Made by a program: the position numbers and the translations under genes
Shown: positions 53,197-61,752 of the stretch, piece by piece
Numbering within the stretch: position 1 is the stretch's first letter
Layout: each line of letters opens with the position of its first letter
Notes under the pieces: model-generated
What the model saw: the letters and a program-made list of their open reading frames with translations, nothing else
What the model was told of the DNA's origin: nothing
Database searches by the model: none
NCBI RefSeq assembly: GCF_002163875.1
Contig: NZ_CP019333.1
Span: 936,864-1,000,863, forward strand
Direction of reading: 5' to 3'
Source: Gilvibacter sp. SZ-19
Lineage (GTDB): Bacteria > Bacteroidota > Bacteroidia > Flavobacteriales > Flavobacteriaceae
Length of the DNA stretch: 64,000 bases

Positions 53197-53919
53197 TTAG
53201 TTGCTTGAATTTATAAATGTAATGATGTTTTGAGCCAGTTGTTCAGCGCTATTTTTCTCCAAGGGATGCACCCCTTGCTCAACGAGCTTTAGCTGCCCAA
53301 AACTTAAACTTGCAACTGCAGTCTCTGACTCTGATACGGAAACCATATTATCACAGTCACCGATACTAATAAGAACTGGGGTTTTTATTGCTTGCAATTG
53401 GGCAGAAGTAAACGCCTTACCTGTACCCAAGTCTATCATCATGTCTGCAGTACGTTTGAGCAGCTCCTTCCAATCATTTGGAGCGTGTAATTGTTCCAGA
53501 TAATTCGCGAACCGTGGTACTTTTTCTAAGATTTTCTGCGGATCCAATTGTTTGACTTCTCGTCCTGCCGATTCTGGCGTCCAGTTGAACTTAGTGCCAT
53601 AGGTCACTATTTTTTTTACTCGCTGCGGATGAGTTGCTGCAAATTTTAAAGCCGCGTATCCACCCATACTATATCCGAAGAAATACGCTGAATCTATTTG
53701 CTGGTCATCCATAAATTCATGAATATTCGCCGCAAACACATCCATGCTAAAATTACCTTTAGATGGACGTCCGCCATGACCTTCAAAGTTGAAGCTATAG
53801 GTCTTAAAATCTTCCGACAGAACTGTCTTGAGCCTTTGCAATTGCTGCGTAGACCCCAAAGCTCCGTGAAGTAAAATTAAAGGAGAAGTACTCAATTGGG
53901 CTGCGTTAGTTGTTCTCAA
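53197..53919 (-). CDS. Alpha/beta-fold hydrolase
   Basis: A 240-residue serine-hydrolase-fold protein. Oxyanion region LILLHGALGSTQQL, nucleophile elbow FFGYSMGGYAAL (GxSxGG), acid in VLISIGDCDNMVS and catalytic His in EQGVHPLEKNS complete the triad. The start is a TTG at 53919 because no ATG lies in frame before the first strand. It lies 51 bp after sulP in the same direction. Related to small MhpC/esterase-type hydrolases; the substrate is unknown. Confidence 0.88.
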   Translation of the reverse strand: MRTTNAAQLSTSPLILLHGALGSTQQLQRLKTVLSEDFKTYSFNFEGHGGRPSKGNFSMDVFAANIHEFMDDQQIDSAYFFGYSMGGYAALKFAATHPQRVKKIVTYGTKFNWTPESAGREVKQLDPQKILEKVPRFANYLEQLHAPNDWKELLKRTADMMIDLGTGKAFTSAQLQAIKTPVLISIGDCDNMVSVSESETAVASLSFGQLKLVEQGVHPLEKNSAEQLAQNIITFINSSN

Positions 53920-53970
53920 GGTACAACTTTTTCTCCCAGCGCTAAAAGTCTAAATAGGCCTCGCTTAGGC

Positions 53971-55635
53971 TTAAGCCTTACTATTTTTAAGCTTGGTTCT
54001 CAAATAGTCGAAGCTATCGTCTATGTCGGCATAGAGATCATCTTCCGGAACTAGGTCAGGGATAATATCTACCGCCTTCAACATATCGCAGGGCTGTTCC
54101 TGCAACCCTACCAATAACACCTCGATACCTTGTTCTCTCAGATCAAAGATGATATCTTCTAAAGCGTATAAGCCCGACTGATCCACATAAGGAACTCTAT
54201 CCATTCTAAAGATCACTGCATCGATCTCCCCGGGCAAACCTTTTATCTGATCTTTGAAATAAGAAGTAAAACCAAAGAACAGCGGACCATAGAGGTGTTT
54301 AATGATCACTCTGTCCTTGTACTTTTCGTAAAACTCAACCTCATCTTGCCAAGGTTTAGAGCCGTCTATATCTGCTATATTGCCAACTTCCATACCCTGT
54401 TCGGACAGGTCGCCTGACTTTTTCATAAATAACAAACAAGCCAAAGCCACCCCGGCGCCTACAGCGTAAATAAGGCTACCAAAAGTAGTGATCAACAGCA
54501 CTAAGATCAGTACCACAGCATCTGCTCTGGGTACTTTTCTAAGATGTTTGAGCCCTTTTAAGTCTACAATTTTAAAGCCAATAGGAATGAGCAATCCTGC
54601 CAAAACACAAAGTGGAATATGGGCCGCCAATTTTCCAAGTCCGAGTAAGACCGCTAACAAGAATAAACCGTGAAGCGTGCCGGACAAGCGAGTCTTTCCT
54701 CCGGCGTTGATATTGACTACTGTTCCTTTGGTAGCTCCCGCTCCTGGAATACCTCCAATAACTCCCGCTATCATATTTCCAATTCCCTGTCCAATGAGCT
54801 CTCTGTTAGAATTGTGCTTGGTCTTGGTCATATTGTCTGCAATAACAGAGGTAAGCAGGGAATCTATACTTCCCAATACTGCCAGTACTACCGCGTACTC
54901 CATAATAAGTCCGTAGGCTGAAGCATCTACTTCCAGAATTCCTGCAATTTTGATAGACGGCAAGCCAGAGGGGATCTCACCAATCACCGGAACATCCATC
55001 TGTCCAAAATAAGCGATCAAAGTTGCAACTATAAGCGCCACTAAGGCACTAGGTATGGCCTTTGTGATCTTAGGAAATAAATAGTAAACCGCTATAGTGA
55101 TTCCACCGAGCATTAATGCTTGTAGGTTGGCTTCGGAAAACAATCTTGGCAGATCCTGAATCACCGCTAAGGTCGACTTAGAAGATCCCAGCCCGGCAAA
55201 AGGGAATATTTGGAGTATAATGATAATTAGGCCCACCCCACTCATAAAACCAGAAACCACGGGATAGGGAAAATATTTTACATAACTAGCGATATTCAAA
55301 AAGCCAAAAACGACTTGCAGCAAGCCTCCGACTATAAAGGCCAAGAGTATGATAGGCATAGCGGCTTCTAAACTACCGTTTAGCTGAATAGCCGCTGCCA
55401 CTAAAGCTGCGGAAACCACCGTCATAGGACCTGTTGGGCCACTAGCTTGGGTTTGGGTTCCTCCAAAAAGGGCCGCGAAAATACCCACGGCTATGGCGCC
55501 ATATAAACCTGCGGTAGCACCCATACCAGATTGCACACCAAAAGCCAAAGCCAATGGAAGTGCAACTACTCCAGCAACCAATCCGCCAGTGAAATCTCCT
55601 TTAAAATTCTTGAAATCGTAAATCTTAGAGCTCAT
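53971..55635 (-). CDS. SulP family inorganic anion transporter with STAS domain
   Basis: A 554-residue transporter: about 12-14 TM helices in the SLC26/SulP fold, including GLVAGVVALPLALAFGVQSG and the signature region GGTQTQASGPTGPMTVVSAALV, with GIPGAGATKGTVVNINAGGKTRLSG in the second half. The C-terminal STAS domain (about 435-550) includes RVIIKHLYGPLFFGF and DQSGLYALEDIIFDL. Substrate is sulfate or bicarbonate by family; in marine bacteria BicA-like bicarbonate uptake is possible. First gene of a five-gene minus-strand operon. The stop codon lies in a 12-bp palindrome (53967-53978). Confidence 0.94.
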   Translation of the reverse strand: MSSKIYDFKNFKGDFTGGLVAGVVALPLALAFGVQSGMGATAGLYGAIAVGIFAALFGGTQTQASGPTGPMTVVSAALVAAAIQLNGSLEAAMPIILLAFIVGGLLQVVFGFLNIASYVKYFPYPVVSGFMSGVGLIIIILQIFPFAGLGSSKSTLAVIQDLPRLFSEANLQALMLGGITIAVYYLFPKITKAIPSALVALIVATLIAYFGQMDVPVIGEIPSGLPSIKIAGILEVDASAYGLIMEYAVVLAVLGSIDSLLTSVIADNMTKTKHNSNRELIGQGIGNMIAGVIGGIPGAGATKGTVVNINAGGKTRLSGTLHGLFLLAVLLGLGKLAAHIPLCVLAGLLIPIGFKIVDLKGLKHLRKVPRADAVVLILVLLITTFGSLIYAVGAGVALACLLFMKKSGDLSEQGMEVGNIADIDGSKPWQDEVEFYEKYKDRVIIKHLYGPLFFGFTSYFKDQIKGLPGEIDAVIFRMDRVPYVDQSGLYALEDIIFDLREQGIEVLLVGLQEQPCDMLKAVDIIPDLVPEDDLYADIDDSFDYLRTKLKNSKA

Positions 55636-55781
55636 ATTTTGAAACCAGTTTATAAAATTCTACAGACGCCCTAAGTTACTGTTTTTAGCGCCTCGATGAA
55701 AACCAGAATTTGTGGGATTTCAATGACCACGAAACCCTAATTGACCAAGTCTTCGCAAGTAGCCGAAAGCTATATTCAAGA

Positions 55782-56903
55782 TCAATTGACCTTTAAGATG
55801 GGATTTGATTCCTGCGGATTGACAAAATTATCAGCACGTTCAAAACGCGGACTAATTACCTCTACGCCTTCACGATTGATATAACCAAGCTTTAAATCGC
55901 TCTGCACTATAGCGAAACCATTTTTAAAGTCTAGCGCATTGCCGTATTTGGGTTCTACCAGCCAGTTTCCATCCGCAGTGATAAACCCTACCTTACCGTC
56001 TAGTTGAACGGCAGCAACACCCTCATTAAAACTACGTACAGCGGGATATTGAAAAGGAATCACCACCTCATTTTGCTTATTTATAAATCCCCACTTTCCG
56101 TCTTTTTGTACAGCGCACAGTCCTTCTGAAAAATCGGCTACATCTTCGTAAATATTAGGAATAGCTACAGCACCCTCAAGGTCTAAGAACCCGAACATAT
56201 CGTCTTGTAAATAAGCAGCCAAACCCTCGTAATAGTCATAGGTGCCTTCGTAGGTTGCCGGCACCACTTCTTGACCACTACTATTTATAAAACCGTATTT
56301 CTGATCTTTCATAAAAAAGGTCCTGCCTTGGTGAAAATCGCCCAAGGTGTAGTCTACGTGTAATTTGATCTTCCAATCTCCTTTGGTATCGACATAACCA
56401 ATGGTTTCATTTTCCAGATCCAGAGCGGCTGCCAAACCTTCGCTAAAAGGCATCATAGCGTCAAAACCTTCCGCCACAAGGGTTCCAGAGGTGTCTATAA
56501 ACCCAACCTTATCATCGGGCATACGAACGGGTGCATAACCTTCGTAAAAAGAAGTTGGTTGACTAAAGGTCTTTTCGCCAAACTGCACAGTTCCGGCGGG
56601 ATCTATAAAAATATATTCTCCCCCAACCGCTCCGTTTATCAAGTCGGTACGTATTCCGTCAATATTTACACAGGCAAAGCCATTGGAAAAGGAACGGGCC
56701 AGCGGATATTTCGGCTCAATTACAAAGCCGCCCAAGGTATCGATATAACCGTATTTTCCGTCTATCATGACCATGGCTAGCAGTTCAGAGCTCGCGCTTG
56801 GCTTGTCGGTCAGCGATGTTTCAGAGGATTTGTCTTCGTTCTTACACGCCCCTAGCATCACCAGAAATGCCAAGGCAAAAACAGCTAAAAAATTTCTTCT
56901 CAT
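55782..56903 (-). CDS. WG-repeat lipoprotein
   Basis: Exported 373-residue lipoprotein from the ATG at 56903 (lipobox LGAC, Cys20, followed by KNEDK, an acidic surface-export-like signal). At least nine WG-type repeats are visible with the pattern GxGxxDxxGxxxxxxxY: KYGYIDTLGGFVIEPKYP, KVGFIDTSGTLVAEGFD, KYGFINSSGQEVVPATYE, KWGFINKQNEVVIPFQYP, LKLGYINREGVEVISPRFE. An upstream start at 56951 would overlap the preceding gene by 52 bp and precede no signal. WG repeats form beta-sheet scaffolds for binding; the ligand is unknown. Translationally coupled (ATGA) to the 88-residue lipoprotein. Confidence 0.88.
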   Translation of the reverse strand: MRRNFLAVFALAFLVMLGACKNEDKSSETSLTDKPSASSELLAMVMIDGKYGYIDTLGGFVIEPKYPLARSFSNGFACVNIDGIRTDLINGAVGGEYIFIDPAGTVQFGEKTFSQPTSFYEGYAPVRMPDDKVGFIDTSGTLVAEGFDAMMPFSEGLAAALDLENETIGYVDTKGDWKIKLHVDYTLGDFHQGRTFFMKDQKYGFINSSGQEVVPATYEGTYDYYEGLAAYLQDDMFGFLDLEGAVAIPNIYEDVADFSEGLCAVQKDGKWGFINKQNEVVIPFQYPAVRSFNEGVAAVQLDGKVGFITADGNWLVEPKYGNALDFKNGFAIVQSDLKLGYINREGVEVISPRFERADNFVNPQESNPILKVN

Positions 56904-57166
56904 TGGGCTTTCAATAGGGTGGTTATATTTTCTCCAAATTGATTGGTCCATGTTCCATTATCGTAAGTGATCACCCCGTGTTGGCGGTGAAAGAACTTGG
57001 TCTTGGAAGTCATATTGCGCTCCAAACCAACAACGTAATCGGGCAAACAAATGGTAGTTCCGTTATCTTCTACCGGAGAGTATCCGTCATCGCAAGGATC
57101 AGAGCTACAGGAAGTGACAAAACATAATGCGACCGTAATTAAGCTGATATGTAGTGTAAGTTTCAT
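56900..57166 (-). CDS. Small lipoprotein, 88 aa
   Basis: Lipoprotein signal MKLTLHISLITVALCFVTSC (acylated Cys20) followed by a Cys-containing short domain (SSDPCDDGYSPVEDNGTTICLPDY). Two further Cys may form a disulfide. Its stop overlaps the WG-repeat gene start (ATGA), so the two are made together and may form a complex at the outer membrane. No family was recognised with confidence; similar short lipoproteins recur in flavobacteria. Confidence 0.75.
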   Translation of the reverse strand: MKLTLHISLITVALCFVTSCSSDPCDDGYSPVEDNGTTICLPDYVVGLERNMTSKTKFFHRQHGVITYDNGTWTNQFGENITTLLKAQ

Positions 57167-57243
57167 AGGTGTTTTTAGTTATTCTCGTTCCATAAACTTA
57201 AGCATAAATACTTAAGCCCATTTGGCAATTTGATTTTAGGACA

Positions 57244-57726
57244 CTAGGATCTTAAATGTTTGATGATCAGTCCGAGCTGCCCCAAATGGTACACATCGTG
57301 TTGTAAGATACCGTCCAACAACCATTGATAAGTATATTCGCCCTTAAAATCCGTGTCGTAATAGGTCTGTTGCAAAAAGGAATCTTCCTTGTCCTTAAGG
57401 GAGCTTATCAGATCAGTAAAACTCTGCTGATAGGCCGTCCATATAGAATTCCAGCCTTGGGCTTGGAGCTCCTTGTCTGGCAACCAATTCTCTATACAAG
57501 CATCTGTTTTACTTCCTTGACCGGTCTTAATTTTGAGCACCGCTTCTTCTCGCCATAGGGTAAGATGTGATATCAAAGCCGCTATACTTTTTAATTTAGG
57601 AGTTGGACGTACAAAGACCAAAGATGGGTCCACCTTGGCCAACTTACGCTCATAACTACGGCCTATCCATGGCTTGCCGGCTTGGATCTCTTGCATTTGA
57701 CTGATAAAATGAGCAATGGTTGCCAT
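57244..57726 (-). CDS. DinB family protein (copy 2)
   Basis: A 160-residue four-helix-bundle protein of the DinB/YfiT superfamily. Putative metal-binding His residues lie in ISHLTLWREE and in the C-terminal LQHDVYHLGQLGLIIKHL, the most conserved family block. DinB-like proteins act as thiol- or metal-dependent transferases in some cases and have no known function in most. It is 5 bp downstream of a second, divergent DinB gene, so the pair is tandem and co-transcribed. Confidence 0.88.
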   Translation of the reverse strand: MATIAHFISQMQEIQAGKPWIGRSYERKLAKVDPSLVFVRPTPKLKSIAALISHLTLWREEAVLKIKTGQGSKTDACIENWLPDKELQAQGWNSIWTAYQQSFTDLISSLKDKEDSFLQQTYYDTDFKGEYTYQWLLDGILQHDVYHLGQLGLIIKHLRS

Positions 57727-57731
57727 AAGTC

Positions 57732-58211
57732 TTATTCTACTCCGTTCTGTTGGGCGATCATCTTCTTTAAGAGGGCTACCTGTCCTAAGTGATAATAACT
57801 GTGCTCTATAAGTCCGTCTATATTACGTTGCATATGCCCGTATTTCGGATCGATAAAAGCTTCCCCGAGATCTGCATCCGGCATGGCCTGAATTATTTGG
57901 GCCAATGCCTCCGTGTCTTTCCAAAAACTTTCTTGAAAGTCCTTCCACTGCTGCTGCGACTCAAATGGCGAGAAATCAAAACTGAATTTGTCGCGTATGG
58001 TCAACTGTCCGGATTGGAATGCCTCGAGTACCCCCGCTATATAATAATGGATATGCTGAGCCAGCAAGCCTATGGAATTGCGCCCGGCCAAGCTGAGATT
58101 CGCACCTTGAAAATCCATGTCCTGAATTTGATCTTTAAAGTTGGTATTAGCAACCCAAGTGCCATTTAAAATCACCTCCCGCAATCGATCTGCTAGTTCT
58201 TTTGATTTCAT
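57732..58211 (-). CDS. DinB family protein (copy 1)
   Basis: A 159-residue DinB-superfamily four-helix protein. His positions: LLAQHIHYYIAGVLEAF and IEHSYYHLGQVALLKKM. The N-terminal part (VANTNFKDQIQDMDFQGANLSLAGRNSIG) differs from its neighbour, so this is not a recent duplication. It follows the methyltransferase gene by 1 bp and precedes the second DinB gene by 5 bp. Confidence 0.88.
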   Translation of the reverse strand: MKSKELADRLREVILNGTWVANTNFKDQIQDMDFQGANLSLAGRNSIGLLAQHIHYYIAGVLEAFQSGQLTIRDKFSFDFSPFESQQQWKDFQESFWKDTEALAQIIQAMPDADLGEAFIDPKYGHMQRNIDGLIEHSYYHLGQVALLKKMIAQQNGVE

Positions 58212-58212
58212 G

Positions 58213-59058
58213 CTACTTCTTTTTAAAGACCACTATGTCTTGATATTCTTTGGCCCCTTGGGCTCCTTTCCAAAAACCGTCGGCTATTCGTGTAACCTCC
58301 AAGCCTGCTGCGGCCATCATTTGGTTTAATTTTTCTTTGTGGATGGCGATATTTCCACTGGTCACTTTACTGTTCATCAGTCTGAATCCATCGCCTTTAA
58401 CCGGGAATCCGAAACCTTGAGTAGCGATCTGATCCTCATCGGTCTCATCGTAAAGAAAAAAAGTAGAAAGCGCCGAACCGTCGTGTTTCATAACCCGTTG
58501 GATCTCTTTTAAATAATGTCCAATCTCATCTACCATCATGTGGGTAAAGACAGAGAAGGAATAAACCTTGTCAAACTCCTCGGACTTGTACGGAAACTCG
58601 AAATCTGTCGCCTTGGCCTTAGAATTGTTGTACAAATCGTTGAACAAGGGCACATAGGTAAAATTGAAATTCGGAAAGTCGCGGCCAATTTTTTTATTAC
58701 ACCAATCTACACCGCTTTTAACCACGTCAAATCCTTCGTAACGCGCCTGAGCAGAAAGGTATTCTACCAATGAGATCGCGGTGCGGCCAATGCCACTGCC
58801 AATATCGAGCACATGATCGTCCGGACGCAGATCGAGCTCGCTCTTTAGCAATTCCAATTGATGCTTACTGCTGGCTAAGAACTTTTCGGCTCCAGCTGCA
58901 GATCCGGTATAGATAGCTCCTCTGGGCGGCACGTATTTATTGCGTTTGCCTTTTATTCTATCCCAAAGGTCGGCTGGGAGATAATACAGATAACGAACCC
59001 AAAAGCGTTGTTTAGCGGAGAGGGAATACCAGAGCTTTCTAAAGTAGTTTTTGTTCAT
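58213..59058 (-). CDS. Class I SAM-dependent methyltransferase
   Basis: A 281-residue methyltransferase. SAM-binding motif I is DHVLDIGSGIGRTAISL; motif IV-like FDKVYSFSVFTHMMVDE; a charged N-terminal region (MNKNYFRKLWYSLSAKQRFW). The ATG at 59058 is chosen. A GTG at 59133 overlapping the VOC stop (GTGA) is open too, but a near-consensus promoter (TTTG at 59121-59124, 24 bp, TATCTTTA at 59089-59096) lies inside that extension. Substrate unknown. It is in a run with VOC, DinB and DinB genes. Confidence 0.85.
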   Translation of the reverse strand: MNKNYFRKLWYSLSAKQRFWVRYLYYLPADLWDRIKGKRNKYVPPRGAIYTGSAAGAEKFLASSKHQLELLKSELDLRPDDHVLDIGSGIGRTAISLVEYLSAQARYEGFDVVKSGVDWCNKKIGRDFPNFNFTYVPLFNDLYNNSKAKATDFEFPYKSEEFDKVYSFSVFTHMMVDEIGHYLKEIQRVMKHDGSALSTFFLYDETDEDQIATQGFGFPVKGDGFRLMNSKVTSGNIAIHKEKLNQMMAAAGLEVTRIADGFWKGAQGAKEYQDIVVFKKK

Positions 59059-59129
59059 TGCGGCTTGGTCACAGGATTTTTGCGAATCTAAAGATAGCAA
59101 TAGTGAGCCAATCCCGGCAGCAAAGAATA

Positions 59130-59525
59130 TCACAAGTATTCCACCAACTGAATATTATTACCGCAGGTATCGTTAAACACCGCAATCTTCACCGTGCCCA
59201 TCTCGGTAGGCGCCACACTGAATTCAACATCTAAGCCCAACAAGCGATCATACTCTTCTTGTACGTTCTCAACGTCGAACTGGGTGTAGGGATAACCGGC
59301 ATCCATAAGCGCATCTTGGTATACACGGCTTGGTTCAAAATGAACCGGAGCTGGTTCCAACACCAGCTGAACCCCGTCCTGATCTTCTGGCGACACCAAG
59401 GTCAACCACCTGTCTGTTTCGTTGAGTGGAATGTCGAGTTTTTTAATGAACCCTAGCTTCTGGGTATAGAATTCTAAGGCCTTTTGCTGATCTCTTACTG
59501 GAATACTTATTACGGTTACTTTCAT
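59130..59525 (-). CDS. VOC (glyoxalase/bleomycin resistance) superfamily protein
   Basis: A 131-residue protein of two beta-alpha-beta-beta-beta modules: VISIPVRDQQKALEFYTQKLGF at the start and FDVENVQEEYDRLLGLDVEFSVAPTEMGTVKIAVFNDTCGNNIQLVEYL at the end. The terminal Glu is the usual metal ligand position; the first-module ligand His is not at its usual place, so metal binding is uncertain. Similar small VOC proteins are often annotated as lactoylglutathione lyase-like; the substrate is not known. It lies 48 bp downstream of the AraC-type regulator. Confidence 0.9.
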   Translation of the reverse strand: MKVTVISIPVRDQQKALEFYTQKLGFIKKLDIPLNETDRWLTLVSPEDQDGVQLVLEPAPVHFEPSRVYQDALMDAGYPYTQFDVENVQEEYDRLLGLDVEFSVAPTEMGTVKIAVFNDTCGNNIQLVEYL

Positions 59526-59573
59526 CTGGTGGTCTTTTTAGTTGGACTGCAAATTCTAGAATCGGCAATACAA

Positions 59574-59960
59574 TTACTTCTTTAAAATTGCTCTTTTTTG
59601 AAATTCCTTCGGACTAATGCTGTTCCTACGTTTAAAAAGTGCGCTGAAAGACCCTAAAGATTTAAAGCCAACTGCAAAACATGTCTCGGTTACCGAAGCT
59701 CCACTTTTGAGCAGTTCTTTTGCTTTTTCCAAGCGTTTGTCCGTTAAATATTGACTCGGAGTTTGTCCGTGATACTTTTTAAAAAGTCGCAACATATGGA
59801 ATTTGGACACAAACCCTTCTGTAGACAGCACATCTAAATTCAGCTCTTCTTGATAGTGCTTGTCAATATGATGTTTCACCGCCATAATAGTATCCAGTTG
59901 CCCGCGATTGGCAAACTTGGTAGCCTTGTAGTTCTCTAAATGCTGCTGATAGATCGACAT
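59574..59960 (-). CDS. AraC family helix-turn-helix regulator, single-domain
   Basis: A 128-residue regulator consisting of little more than the AraC DNA-binding domain: first HTH around LDVLSTEGFVSKFHMLRLFKKY, second with SVTETCFAVGFKSLGSFSALFKR and the family end ISPKEFQKR. There is no sensor domain, so it may be controlled by its own level or a partner. A near -7 box TATCTTGT stands four bases before the ATG. It heads the VOC-methyltransferase-DinB-DinB cluster and is divergent from a thioredoxin-like gene, with a dyad between them. Confidence 0.9.
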   Translation of the reverse strand: MSIYQQHLENYKATKFANRGQLDTIMAVKHHIDKHYQEELNLDVLSTEGFVSKFHMLRLFKKYHGQTPSQYLTDKRLEKAKELLKSGASVTETCFAVGFKSLGSFSALFKRRNSISPKEFQKRAILKK

Positions 59961-60019
59961 AGCTACAAGATAACAATTTGCTCGGACAGCCTAACGGCCT
60001 GTAACTCATTTGTAGAGCA

Positions 60020-60045
60020 CACTGAAATTATTTATATTTTCAGTG
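60020..60045. promoter_or_regulatory. Dyad between divergent araC-type and thioredoxin-like genes
   Basis: CACTGAAA (60020-60027) and TTTCAGTG (60038-60045), 8-bp perfect arms around 10 AT bases. It is about 60 bp from the AraC-type start and 87 bp from the thioredoxin-like start; candidate operator. Confidence 0.4.
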
Positions 60046-60131
60046 CTGATTCTTTGCTGTTGAGTTTATTGGTAAAAATCTCACAAATAGGATCGTCAAA
60101 CCAAACAAAAAACTAACGCATAACCATCCCT

Positions 60132-60914
60132 ATGAAAATCAAACAATTACTCCTCGTTCTTTTTATTGCACTTACCTCAAGTACTATTGCGCAAATAGAC
60201 GCAAACATTACCGACCTGAATACCAACAAGACCGTAGCCATCAGTGATCTGTATTCAGAATACAATTTAGACAGAAGTATTCCCACCCTAATAATCACTT
60301 GGAGCGGAGAATGGTGCGCGCCTTGTATCGATTTGATAAACCGATACCACAGCTGTGATTTGTCTATGCTCAATCTCATTACCATAAACGTAGACGCAAA
60401 AGACCGTCGTGACGGTGTGCTCAACAAGGGTTACCACCGCAATTGGACCAAATCTCTAAACTTTCACGCCAATCTTGGTGGCAGCTCCCGAGGACTCGAC
60501 AATATCTTTAATGTCTCCTCTGCTCCGCTAGTTATTTATATGATAAACGGTTACATAAGCGATGCCTTGGTCAGCTTCCAGATCACGCCCTACAAATTGG
60601 TTGAATCTGGGCGCATAAACGACATTGGTTTTATCTGGAATAATTCAAGCGATCTGAACAGTCTGGCGTGGAGTTATTATGAAAACGTAAATGATCAGGC
60701 CAAATTACAAGAAGCCATTGGTTGGGTAAACAGATCTATAGCTTTAGATGAGAACTACCACAACGTAGACACCCATGCGGCACTACTCTTTAAAACAGGA
60801 AAGTACACCGAAGCCTTAAAGCGCGCTAAAGACGCCATAGAGATCGGCAAACAAACGGGCGTGGATTACAGTGCCTCAACAGATCTGATAAATCAGATCA
60901 TAGAGAAGCTATAA
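60132..60914 (+). CDS. Exported thioredoxin-like protein with C-terminal TPR segment
   Basis: A 260-residue protein. Signal peptide MKIKQLLLVLFIALTSSTIAQ; thioredoxin fold with active site WCAPC (Cys62, Cys65) and the cis-Pro loop in NVSSAPLVIYMINGY; then a helical TPR-like region (about 175-258, LQEAIGWVNRSIALDENYHNVDTHAALLFKTGKYTEALKRAKDAIE). Predicted periplasmic thiol reductase/isomerase of the TlpA type, perhaps recruiting partners through the TPR. It is divergent from the AraC-type regulator. No adjacent cytochrome maturation genes. Confidence 0.85.
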   Translation: MKIKQLLLVLFIALTSSTIAQIDANITDLNTNKTVAISDLYSEYNLDRSIPTLIITWSGEWCAPCIDLINRYHSCDLSMLNLITINVDAKDRRDGVLNKGYHRNWTKSLNFHANLGGSSRGLDNIFNVSSAPLVIYMINGYISDALVSFQITPYKLVESGRINDIGFIWNNSSDLNSLAWSYYENVNDQAKLQEAIGWVNRSIALDENYHNVDTHAALLFKTGKYTEALKRAKDAIEIGKQTGVDYSASTDLINQIIEKL

Positions 60915-60941
60915 GGTCGAGTTTCAAATTTTTAATTATTT

Positions 60942-60979
60942 GGACGCCCCGTGTAGCAGACCATAGTCGCTGCACGACC
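60942..60979 (+). repeat. Palindromic extragenic repeat, copy 1
   Basis: 38-bp element, 35 of 38 bases identical to the copy at 61753-61790 in the same orientation. It contains a hairpin (GTGTAGC...GCTGCAC with a bulged A and GAC/GTC above it). It lies just after the thioredoxin-like gene; the following ~80 bp also has GCTC/ACTCGC patches similar to those beyond copy 2. No other feature was seen between 60980 and 61060. Confidence 0.7.
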
Positions 60980-61060
60980 GCGCTCTTGGTTACAACTCCT
61001 CACTCGCATGCCAACTTCGCAAATGCTATGTTGGCCGCAGCGTCGCTGGGCTTTTGAGTT

Positions 61061-61618
61061 TTATTCTAAAGAGAATCCGTTTTCTTTTAGTATGCTCGCA
61101 TACCAGCTATAAGGAATTTCGCCGCGTTTGTAGTACTGTTTAACCTCTTCTATACTGCCCTTGTCTCCGTAGTCTTTAAGGTAATCTATCGTTCCATCGG
61201 TTTTATAGAAGGTCCATTCTCCAGTACGAATGCGCCAGTTTTTATAGGTTCCAACAGCTGCAAGGGTTCCGTCCTGATTGTATTTCTTAATTGGGCCTTC
61301 TACTCTATTTTGATTGTAAGTACCTTCTTCTTTTTTGTTTCCGTTCTCGTAGTAATTGATCCATCTGCCTTGCCCCAGACCATCAACATATTCTTGCCAA
61401 GAAGACAATTGACCATTTTCATACCTACCAAATAGAATACCGGTAAATGGTTCTTTTTCTCCTTTAGCATAATATCGATACATGCCAGAATCGGAATTCC
61501 CGTAGGTCGCACTCATAGGGAGTTCGCGTTTGCTAGTCACTTCACTCATGGAAAGTTCCCTTTGTGCTAAACTCAAATTGGGCAGGCATAACAGCAACCC
61601 CAACAACAAATATTTCAT
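61061..61618 (-). CDS. Secreted YwqK/MORN-repeat protein
   Basis: Exported 185-residue protein: signal peptide MKYLLLGLLLCLPNLSLAQ and repeated YwqK/MORN units (FTGILFGRYENGQLSSWQEYVDG, GRWINYYENGNKKEEGTYNQ, GPIKKYNQDGTLAAVGTYKN, GEWTFYKTDGTIDYLKDYGD). ATG at 61618 is chosen; the frame stays open 252 bp further, but that stretch is the palindromic repeat and has no signal peptide. A TATCTTTA -7-like box lies 18 bp upstream. Paralogue of the smaller protein at 31168. Function unknown. Confidence 0.82.
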   Translation of the reverse strand: MKYLLLGLLLCLPNLSLAQRELSMSEVTSKRELPMSATYGNSDSGMYRYYAKGEKEPFTGILFGRYENGQLSSWQEYVDGLGQGRWINYYENGNKKEEGTYNQNRVEGPIKKYNQDGTLAAVGTYKNWRIRTGEWTFYKTDGTIDYLKDYGDKGSIEEVKQYYKRGEIPYSWYASILKENGFSLE

Positions 61619-61752
61619 AACAAATTGATTTTCAATAAAGATACCACCCTTAGGCGTTAAGGTTTTGCCATTAGCTGATAAACTTCTGTTAATTGTGTTG
61701 AGCACGCTTGCCATTTTTGACAATAGCTTTATTCTGTAATGTTTGGTTTTTT

